From NCBI GenBank assembly GCA_022562835.1, contig JADFOM010000051.1:1-11695 (forward strand): 11,695 nt of DNA, read 5' to 3'. The DNA is from Acidobacteriota bacterium. GTDB lineage: Bacteria; Actinomycetota; Acidimicrobiia; Acidimicrobiales; SHLQ01. The notes below the pieces were generated by a model. That model searched no databases. It was not told the DNA's origin and worked only from the letters and a program-made list of their open reading frames with translations. Made by a program: the position numbers and the translations under genes. Positions 6,025 through 11,695 of this stretch are shown piece by piece (position 1 is the first letter of the stretch; every line of letters begins with the position of its first letter).

Positions 6025-7209
6025 ATGGAGATATCACTCAGCACCGACCAGCGCGAGCTCCAACTCGAGCTCCGCGAATACTTCGCGACCTTGATGACAC
6101 CGGAACGTCGAGCAAACACATCGAGCGCCGAGTTCGAGGAGAACCTTGCATACAAGGACCTGATCCGTCAGATCGGCTCCGATGACTGGCTGGGGGTTGG
6201 CTGGCCAACCGAGTACGGCGGCAAGGGCTTCACGGCTATCGAGCAGTACATCTTTTTCAACGAGTCACAGGCCGCGAGCTGTCCGATCCCCTTTCTCACA
6301 ACGAACACGGTCGGCCCAACGATTCGTGACTTCGGCACCGACGAACAGAAACAGTTCTTCCTGCCGAAGATCCTCGCGGGTGATATGCATTTCTCGATCG
6401 GCTATAGCGAGCCCGAGGCTGGCACCGACCTAGCCAGCCTAAAGACCCGAGCGGTGCGTGACGGCGACGAGTGGGTGATCAACGGACAGAAGCTTTACAC
6501 CAGCCTCGCGTACAACGCCGACTACGTATGGCTGGCCACCCGAACCGACCCGGACGTGGCCGGCCACAAAGGCATCACGATGTTTCTCGTGCCCACTTCG
6601 GACCCCGGCTTTTCGATCCAACCCTTCAAGACCTTCGGCTCAGCGCACACCACTGCGACCTTCTATGACGACGTCCGTGTCCCCGACTCGGCGAGGGTCG
6701 GTGAGGTCAATCGCGGCTGGGGACTAATAACCAACCAGCTAAACAACGAGAGGGTCTCCCTCTGCGCGGCGGGGCGCCTCATACGGCTCGTCTCCGACGC
6801 GATCGAGTGGGCCAGCGAAACTAGGCTCGCCGACGGACGGCGTGTAATCGACCAGGAGTGGGTCCAGGTCAAACTCGCTGAATGCCACGCCTGGGTCCAG
6901 TTCCTCGACCTGTTGAATTGGAAGGTCGCGTCGGAGAGCACCAGCGGCAGCCTCAACCCCGCCGATGCATCATCGGTCAAGGTCCATGGTTCGGAGACGA
7001 TGCACAACATTTACGTCAACCTCACGGAGGTCGTAGGCGCAACCGGACATCTCCGAGAAGGCTCGCCGGGCGCCGAATTCGCAGCACAGCTCGAGAACAG
7101 TTACCGCAGCGTCTGGGTTCTCACCTTTGGTGGCGGCACCAATGAGATCCAGCGAGACATCATCGGAATGGCCGGACTTGGCCTACCCCGCGAGAAGCGG
7201 AGGAAGTGA
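6025..7209 (+). CDS. Acyl-CoA dehydrogenase, subunit carrying the catalytic glutamate (FadE/ChsE-like)
   Basis: A 394-residue FAD flavoprotein that introduces the alpha-beta double bond into an acyl-CoA. Features in order: helical N-domain, WPTEYGGKG (60-68), flavin/substrate motif GYSEPEAGTD (126-135) and WVINGQKLYTS (150-160), beta-domain end PGFSIQPFKT, NERVSL with E242 placed like the catalytic glutamate of ChsE4 (E247), and the C-terminal FGGGTNEIQRDIIG (368-381). It resembles the larger subunit of the alpha2beta2 steroid acyl-CoA dehydrogenases of mycobacteria (FadE26/27, FadE28/29 type). AGGCAGG (6014-6020) is a modest ribosome site for the ATG. It is the first gene of an operon with the next dehydrogenase, five bases apart, and is probably repressed through the palindrome at 5994. 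The exact steroid or fatty substrate is inferred. Confidence 0.92.
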   Translation: MEISLSTDQRELQLELREYFATLMTPERRANTSSAEFEENLAYKDLIRQIGSDDWLGVGWPTEYGGKGFTAIEQYIFFNESQAASCPIPFLTTNTVGPTIRDFGTDEQKQFFLPKILAGDMHFSIGYSEPEAGTDLASLKTRAVRDGDEWVINGQKLYTSLAYNADYVWLATRTDPDVAGHKGITMFLVPTSDPGFSIQPFKTFGSAHTTATFYDDVRVPDSARVGEVNRGWGLITNQLNNERVSLCAAGRLIRLVSDAIEWASETRLADGRRVIDQEWVQVKLAECHAWVQFLDLLNWKVASESTSGSLNPADASSVKVHGSETMHNIYVNLTEVVGATGHLREGSPGAEFAAQLENSYRSVWVLTFGGGTNEIQRDIIGMAGLGLPREKRRK

Positions 7210-7214
7210 AAGAG

Positions 7215-8312
7215 ATGGACTTCACCCTCAACGAAACAGAGCAGGCTGTCTCAAATCTTGCTCAACAGATCCTCACGGACAAGGTCAGCACCGAGTCGCT
7301 CCTCGAAATGGATCAGGCGATCGAATCTGACGATGGCGAGTGGTTCGCTCGCGACGCTTACAGCGAGTTGGCCAAGGCGGGTCTGGTCGGGGTCGCCGTG
7401 TCCGCAGCGCGCGGCGGAGGCGGGGCAGACCTCGTTTCGCTCGGGCAGGTGCTGCGCGCCCAAGGATGCACGGTCGCTCCCATGCCGCTGCTGAACAATT
7501 CCCTAGCGTCGATGGCTGTAGACAAGTACGACACAGCAGGTGTCCACGACGCTCTCTTGGCGAAGATCATCGATGGTGACGCCACCGTCGCGATCGCGAT
7601 CCAGGAGTACCTCAACGATGACGTCGCCGCACCGATGACGCTGCTGGACGGCGACACCCTCAGCGGCACAAAGATTGTCGTTGAGTTCTTTGAGGACGCA
7701 AGCGCGCTACTCGTTGCCGCAACAAACTCCGCCGGCAAGCCCGTCCTAGTCCTTGTCGACCCTGCCAGCGACGGCGTTAAGTCCACACCCGGTCGGTCAA
7801 CGCGCCTGCAGCCCGTACACGAGGTCGAGTTCGAAGCGGTACCTGCAACTTTGCTCAGCGATGATGCTGACTGCATCCACTGGCTTCAAGATCACCTGAT
7901 AACAGCGCTGTGCGCGACGCAGCTCGGCGTTACCGAATCCGCTCTCGCAATGACCGCTGCATACACGAGCGAGCGCGAGCAGTTCGGGCGTCCAATAGCA
8001 ACATTCCAGGCTGTCACCCAGCGCCTCGCCGATCAGTACATCAATGTCGAGGGCATTCGGCTGACGACCGCCAATGCTCTATGGCGTCTCGCCAACGACG
8101 AACCGGCATCGGTCGAAGTCCGCGTCGCGAAGTATTGGGCGAGCGAGCGGGCCGTTGCGATCGCGCACGCAACCCAGCATTGCCACGGCGGCACGGGTGT
8201 GAGCGTCGAATACCCACTCCACCGCTACACGCTGTGGAACAAGCATCTTGCGACATCACTAGGTGCGGGGAACCAGACACTGCGCGAGCTGGGGGCGCTT
8301 CTCGCGTCGTGA
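7215..8312 (+). CDS. Acyl-CoA dehydrogenase, partner subunit with a degenerate flavin motif
   Basis: A 365-residue acyl-CoA dehydrogenase-fold protein and likely second subunit of a heteromeric enzyme with the preceding gene. The C-terminal domain is well kept: AAYTSEREQFGRPIATFQAV (249-267; R254 and QFGRPI bind the FAD pyrophosphate across the dimer) and HCHGGTGVSVEYPLHRY (322-338). In the middle domain, where a normal enzyme has S-E-P-x-A-G-S-D, the sequence is AIAIQEYLNDDVAAP (126-140), so the usual flavin/substrate contacts are missing. This asymmetry is the signature of the ChsE-type pairs, in which each subunit supplies part of the active site. The ATG at 7215 fits GGAGG at 7199-7203; the GTG at 7206 overlaps the upstream stop and is only two bases from that ribosome site. 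Confidence 0.9.
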   Translation: MDFTLNETEQAVSNLAQQILTDKVSTESLLEMDQAIESDDGEWFARDAYSELAKAGLVGVAVSAARGGGGADLVSLGQVLRAQGCTVAPMPLLNNSLASMAVDKYDTAGVHDALLAKIIDGDATVAIAIQEYLNDDVAAPMTLLDGDTLSGTKIVVEFFEDASALLVAATNSAGKPVLVLVDPASDGVKSTPGRSTRLQPVHEVEFEAVPATLLSDDADCIHWLQDHLITALCATQLGVTESALAMTAAYTSEREQFGRPIATFQAVTQRLADQYINVEGIRLTTANALWRLANDEPASVEVRVAKYWASERAVAIAHATQHCHGGTGVSVEYPLHRYTLWNKHLATSLGAGNQTLRELGALLAS

Positions 8313-8335
8313 ACTGAACCGCCCGCGACGTTTCG

Positions 8336-8345
8336 GTGTCGACAC
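8336..8345. promoter_or_regulatory. Palindrome GTGTCGACAC upstream of mtr, operator candidate
   Basis: A perfect ten-base palindrome, extended by TTC/GAA outside one bulged G (8332-8348), lies just upstream of where the -35 of the mtr promoter would fall. Its position suits an operator; no matching regulator is recognised. It could also be a chance palindrome in this CG-rich DNA. Confidence 0.25.
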
Positions 8346-8368
8346 GAACCGATGTGATGACGCGCCAG

Positions 8369-8374
8369 TAGCTT
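8369..8374 (+). promoter_or_regulatory. Predicted -10 box, leaderless promoter of mtr
   Basis: TAGCTT fits TANNNT and is followed by exactly seven bases (GAGCGCC) and the ATG at 8382. There is no Shine-Dalgarno sequence before that ATG. Confidence 0.5.
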
Positions 8375-8381
8375 GAGCGCC

Positions 8382-9749
8382 ATGAAGCACTTCGACCTCA
8401 TCATCATCGGATCGGGTTCTGGCAACTCAATCATCTCCCCCGAGCTCGATGATTGGGACATAGCGATGGTCGAATCCTCGGTCTGGGGAGGGACCTGCCT
8501 CAACCGAGGTTGCATCCCCTCCAAAATGCTCGTCTACGCGGCCGACATTGCCGAGCTAGCACGTAGCGGGCCGGCTCTTGGAGTGAACACACAATTCGCC
8601 GGAGCCGACTGGTCAGCGATCCGTGACCGCGTGTTCTCGCGGATCGACCCGATCGCCGCCGGAGGACGCAGCTACCGGATCGACGAATGCGAGAACGTCT
8701 CGGTCTTCGAACAGCATGCTGTTTTTGTCGGCCTAAAGCAGCTGAAGGTCGGAGACGAGGTCATCACGGCTGACCGATTCGTGTTAGCCGCAGGGGCACA
8801 CGCGCACGTACCCGAGATCGACGGTCTGGACACAGTGCCATTCCACACGTCCGACTCGATCATGCGCATCGACGCCATCCCGGAGCGCCTGACAATTCTA
8901 GGCGGTGGATTCATCGCATCGGAGCTGGGCCACGTCTTTGGCGCACTCGGTAGCGATGTCACAATAGTCAACCGGTCTGACCGACTGCTGCGCGCCGAAG
9001 ACTCCGACGTTTCACGCGTTTTCACAGAACGGATGGCAGAACGCTTCAACGTGCATCTCGACTCCCCGGTGCGAACGGTCGCACAGAAACCCGGTGGGGA
9101 AATCGTCGTGTCGATCTCTTCGGCAGGACACGAGAACGAGATCAGCGGCGACACATTGTTGGTGGCGACCGGACGTACCCCCAATGGCGCCGACCTCGGC
9201 GTCACCGAGACATGCGTCGAACTCGATCAGGCCGGTCATGTTGTCGTCGACGAGCACGGCCAAACCTCCGTGGAGGGCATCTGGGCTCTCGGAGACATCA
9301 CCAACCCAAATCAGCTCAAGCACACCGCCAACGCGGAAGCCAGAGTGGTCGCGCACAATCTGGCACATCCAGACGATCTCGCCTCGGCCGATCTGCGCTA
9401 TACACCCCACGCCGTATTCGGGTCACCCCAGGTCGCATCGGTGGGTCCAACCGAAGCCATGCTCGTCGACGCAGGGACTCCCTATCGCAGCGTCGTTCGC
9501 TACTACCGCGACGCTGCCTACGGATGGGCCATGGAAGACACGACAAGCCTCGTCAAGCTGATAGCGGATCCCACCGGCGAGCACCTCCTCGCGGCGCACA
9601 TCGTCGGCCCACAGGCGTCCACATTGATACAGCAGCTGATCATGGGAATGGCCATGGACATATCGATCGAGGACATGGCCCGCGGACATCTCTACATCCA
9701 TCCGGCGCTCCCCGAGGTGATCGAGCAAGCATTGCTTGAGTTCGGCTGA
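8382..9749 (+). CDS. mtr: Mycothione reductase
   Basis: A 455-residue homodimeric FAD disulfide reductase that reduces mycothiol disulfide with NADPH, keeping the thiol buffer of actinobacteria reduced in the cytosol. It begins MKHFDLIIIGSGSGNSI, an FAD-binding start characteristic of Mtr rather than of dihydrolipoamide dehydrogenase. The redox-active pair is C39/C44 in GGTCLNRGCIPSK. NAD(P)H-binding ILGGGFIASELGHVFG follows near 175, the second FAD contact is VEGIWALGDI near 305, and the dimer-interface catalytic pair H440/E445 is in HPALPEVIEQAL. Length is normal. The ATG at 8382 is used; an upstream TTG at 8373 would lie inside the -10 box. A leaderless promoter is likely. Confusion with lipoamide dehydrogenase or mercuric reductase is possible but less likely given the N-terminus. 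Confidence 0.9.
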   Translation: MKHFDLIIIGSGSGNSIISPELDDWDIAMVESSVWGGTCLNRGCIPSKMLVYAADIAELARSGPALGVNTQFAGADWSAIRDRVFSRIDPIAAGGRSYRIDECENVSVFEQHAVFVGLKQLKVGDEVITADRFVLAAGAHAHVPEIDGLDTVPFHTSDSIMRIDAIPERLTILGGGFIASELGHVFGALGSDVTIVNRSDRLLRAEDSDVSRVFTERMAERFNVHLDSPVRTVAQKPGGEIVVSISSAGHENEISGDTLLVATGRTPNGADLGVTETCVELDQAGHVVVDEHGQTSVEGIWALGDITNPNQLKHTANAEARVVAHNLAHPDDLASADLRYTPHAVFGSPQVASVGPTEAMLVDAGTPYRSVVRYYRDAAYGWAMEDTTSLVKLIADPTGEHLLAAHIVGPQASTLIQQLIMGMAMDISIEDMARGHLYIHPALPEVIEQALLEFG

Positions 9750-9796
9750 GTCACCAGGGATTTCCGCGGACAGCGTGGCGACACTAGAAAGGGCCG
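9750..9796 (+). other. Short spacer between mtr and the SDR gene
   Basis: This 47-base gap contains AAAGGG (9788-9793), a ribosome site for the next gene, and no terminator-like hairpin or TANNNT box at the leaderless spacing. The SDR gene is therefore probably co-transcribed with mtr. Confidence 0.4.
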
Positions 9797-10663
9797 ATGG
9801 ACACACTCGAAGGAAAAAACGCGGTCGTCACAGGCGGCGCGAACGGCATGGGCAAAGCATTCGCGCAGCGCTTTCTCGCGGCGGGGATGAATGTCACCAT
9901 CGGTGATATTGAAGAGCCGGTGTTGGCAACAACACTTGAGGAACTAGGTGAGCCGGAGCGGCTGCATGGCCTGCGCACCGATGTGAGCGACCCGGACTCG
10001 ATGGCTGAGCTCGCGGCCGCGGCCGAGGAACGTTTCGGACCGACCGGCGTCGTATGCCTCAACGCCGGCGTCGCCGGTGGCATGGGTTCAATGGAGACAC
10101 TCACGTTGTCCGATTGGCGCTGGGTTATGGGCGTAAATCTCAACGGAATCATCAACGGCGTCATCTCATTCCTCGGCCCATTGAAGGAGCGCGACGAAGG
10201 CCACGTAGTCATCACCGCGTCGGTTGCCGGACTGACCTCGTTCCCATCGATGGGCCCCTACAACATGACCAAACATGCCGCGGTGTCGATCGCCGAAACG
10301 CTCATCGCGGAATTGACCGTAGGGGACAGCAAAGTCGGAGTCAGCTGTCTCTGTCCAGGTCTCGTGATGACCGGGATCTTTCAGAGCGAACGCAACCGTC
10401 CCGAGATCTTCAAGGCTCCAGGAGTCGCGGACCCGGGCGCAGACATTGACCCCGAGATCGCCGAGGCGATGCTCGAGGTGATCGTAACCAACGCCAAACC
10501 ACCCGAACATGTCGCGGATCTCGTTCACGACGCGATCCTCGCCGATCAGTTCTGGATTTTTACGGACGATGACTTCGACAAGGACATAGCCGCACGACTA
10601 GACGCCATTGCACAGCGCAGGCCACCGACCTCGACAGCTTCGCTGCTCGAACAGTACCTGTAG
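9797..10663 (+). CDS. Classical short-chain dehydrogenase/reductase
   Basis: A 288-residue cytosolic SDR oxidoreductase that interconverts an alcohol and a ketone. The Rossmann cofactor motif TGGANGMG is at 12-19. D37, after the second strand in TIGDIEE, favours NAD(H) over NADP(H). D62 (TDVSD) contacts the adenine ring, NAG is at 89-91, and the catalytic tetrad is N114, S142, Y155 and K159 (ITASVAG, then GPYNMTKHA). The ~290-residue length with an extended C-terminal substrate region (about 195-288) is typical of actinobacterial SDRs acting on hydroxyacyl-CoA, steroids or terpenoids. The substrate is not determinable here. AAAGGG lies three bases before the ATG. It probably follows mtr in one transcript, but a functional link to mtr is not evident; a link to the acyl-CoA genes upstream is a reasonable guess. 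Confidence 0.88.
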   Translation: MDTLEGKNAVVTGGANGMGKAFAQRFLAAGMNVTIGDIEEPVLATTLEELGEPERLHGLRTDVSDPDSMAELAAAAEERFGPTGVVCLNAGVAGGMGSMETLTLSDWRWVMGVNLNGIINGVISFLGPLKERDEGHVVITASVAGLTSFPSMGPYNMTKHAAVSIAETLIAELTVGDSKVGVSCLCPGLVMTGIFQSERNRPEIFKAPGVADPGADIDPEIAEAMLEVIVTNAKPPEHVADLVHDAILADQFWIFTDDDFDKDIAARLDAIAQRRPPTSTASLLEQYL

Positions 10664-10714
10664 GAAGCGGCACCGACCGCGTGCTATTGCAGCAACGCAA
10701 GCCGTGCAGGCCTC

Positions 10715-10720
10715 TATCCT
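10715..10720 (+). promoter_or_regulatory. Predicted -10 box, leaderless promoter of aroC
   Basis: TATCCT fits TANNNT and is followed by seven bases (TGCGCGG) and the ATG at 10728, with no ribosome site in between. TTGCAG at 10687-10692 resembles a -35, but the spacing (22 bases) is too long to be convincing. Confidence 0.5.
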
Positions 10721-10727
10721 TGCGCGG

Positions 10728-11695
10728 ATGGGCAACTCCTTTGGCACGCTGTTTCGTGCAACAACGTTTGGCGAATCACATGGCGGTGGCATCGGCGTCG
10801 TAATCGACGGCTGCCCGGCTCGACTGACGATCGACATCGAGGCCATCCAGTCAGACCTAGACCGTCGGCGACCCGGACAGTCGGCGTTGGTAACCCAGCG
10901 CGACGAACACGACCGCGTTGAGATTTTGTCCGGTCTCCTCGACGATCGGACGACACTGGGAACCCCAATCGCCATGCTGGTCCGCAATGCTGACGCTCGT
11001 CCCGGCGCATACGACCATCTCGAACACGTCTACCGACCCGGGCACGCTGACGCGACCTACGATGCCAAATACGGAATTCGGAGCTTCCAGGGCGGTGGAC
11101 GGTCCTCCGCGCGCGAGACCATCGGCAGGGTCGCCGCCGGGGCGGTTGCTCGGCAACTCCTCTCACAGGTCAGCGACATCGAGGTGCTGGCATGGGTCGA
11201 TTCGATCGGCCCGCTGTGCGGCGATATCGATGCAAGCACCGTCACGCTCGCGGAGGTCGAGGCACACCCGACCCGTTGCCCCGACAGCGCCGTTGCAGAG
11301 GACATGGCAAGCGCTATCACCGCGGCCCGGTCAAACGGCGACAGCATCGGTGGGACAATCCGCTGCGTCGCCCGCAATGTGCCTCCCGGCCTCGGTGTGC
11401 CGGTCTTTGATCGCCTTGAGGCGGATCTGGCGAAGGCGATGTTGTCGCTCCCCGCCACAAAGGGATTTGAGATCGGCGACGGATTCGCTTCAACAACAAT
11501 GACAGGCCGCGAGCACAATGACGAGTTCCGGGCGGGACCACATGGCCCCGAACCCATTACAAACCATGCAGGTGGAGTACTCGGCGGGATCTCGAGCGGC
11601 GCACCCATCGAGTTTCGCGTGGCGTTCAAACCAACCGCCACTATCAACTCACCCCAGCGCACGGTCGATGATGCCAACAACGAGGTCGAACTTTC
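10728..11695 (+). CDS. aroC: Chorismate synthase, C-terminus cut off by the window
   Basis: Catalyses the last shikimate-pathway step, converting 5-enolpyruvylshikimate 3-phosphate to chorismate with reduced FMN. It opens MGNSFGTLFRATTFGESHGG. Signature 1 is GESHGGGIGVVIDGCP (15-30); signature 2 is GGGRSSARETIGRVAAGAVA (122-141). HADATYDAKYGIR (106-118), ISSGAPIEFRVAFKPTATI and SPQRTVD are also typical. 322 complete codons are visible of a family usually 360-400 long; the third signature near the C-terminus lies beyond the edge. No frameshift is seen. The ATG at 10728 matches the family N-terminus exactly and has a leaderless-type promoter just upstream. Other shikimate genes (aroK, aroB) commonly follow aroC in actinobacteria, but none is in view. 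Confidence 0.97.
   Translation, partial: MGNSFGTLFRATTFGESHGGGIGVVIDGCPARLTIDIEAIQSDLDRRRPGQSALVTQRDEHDRVEILSGLLDDRTTLGTPIAMLVRNADARPGAYDHLEHVYRPGHADATYDAKYGIRSFQGGGRSSARETIGRVAAGAVARQLLSQVSDIEVLAWVDSIGPLCGDIDASTVTLAEVEAHPTRCPDSAVAEDMASAITAARSNGDSIGGTIRCVARNVPPGLGVPVFDRLEADLAKAMLSLPATKGFEIGDGFASTTMTGREHNDEFRAGPHGPEPITNHAGGVLGGISSGAPIEFRVAFKPTATINSPQRTVDDANNEVEL

Noticed and set aside
8672..9205. Long antisense ORFs such as this one inside mtr and others inside gcvP and the dehydrogenases
   Set aside because: They are Ser/Arg-rich shadow frames of high-GC coding sequence with no recognisable domain or ribosome site.
1..11695. CRISPR arrays, tRNA/rRNA genes, mobile elements, toxin-antitoxin or defence genes
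   Set aside because: No direct-repeat array, cloverleaf or conserved rRNA sequence, and no protein with such domains, was seen on either strand.

Overview
The window looks like chromosomal DNA of a mycothiol-using actinobacterium. The evidence is a mycothione reductase gene, a KstR-type operator (a steroid-catabolism repressor family of mycobacteria and rhodococci), GTG starts, high GC with G/C-ending codons, and several genes that appear to be transcribed without a leader. An environmental lineage such as Acidimicrobiia is possible, but that is a guess. No tRNA, rRNA, CRISPR array, transposase or phage gene was seen.

Layout. (1) 1-918, minus strand: a DUF35/OB-fold gene followed one base later by a thiolase gene that runs off the left edge. 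The last ~34 readable codons of the thiolase look like a Nudix box rather than thiolase, so the edge may be a chimeric join. (2) 965-1801, plus: a Cof-like HAD phosphatase, divergent from the OB-fold gene across 46 bp that must hold both promoters. (3) 1802-2105: a leader with a glycine riboswitch aptamer and the remnant of a second ('ghost') aptamer, controlling (4) gcvP, 2106-4955, the glycine decarboxylase subunit of the glycine cleavage system; gcvT and gcvH are not in the window. (5) 4957-5008: a perfect 24-bp inverted repeat between gcvP and the convergent (6) enoyl-CoA hydratase gene, 5015-5827 minus. (7) 6025-8312, plus: two adjacent acyl-CoA dehydrogenase genes forming a probable heteromeric enzyme, preceded by a palindrome matching the KstR operator consensus. 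(8) mtr, 8382-9749; (9) a classical SDR oxidoreductase, 9797-10663; (10) aroC (chorismate synthase), 10728 to the right edge, cut before its C-terminus.

How it fits together. Thiolase, DUF35 partner, enoyl-CoA hydratase and the paired acyl-CoA dehydrogenases are the kinds of enzyme used for CoA-thioester beta-oxidation, and the operator points to steroid side-chain or ring-fragment breakdown; the substrate is inferred. gcvP, mtr, the HAD enzyme and aroC are housekeeping metabolism interleaved with this.

The most useful observations are the riboswitch architecture, a repeated TANNNT-N7-start pattern at four genes (leaderless transcription), the KstR-like box, the unusual polarity of the inverted repeat after gcvP, and the suspicious thiolase/Nudix junction. 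I found no clearly new multi-gene system.
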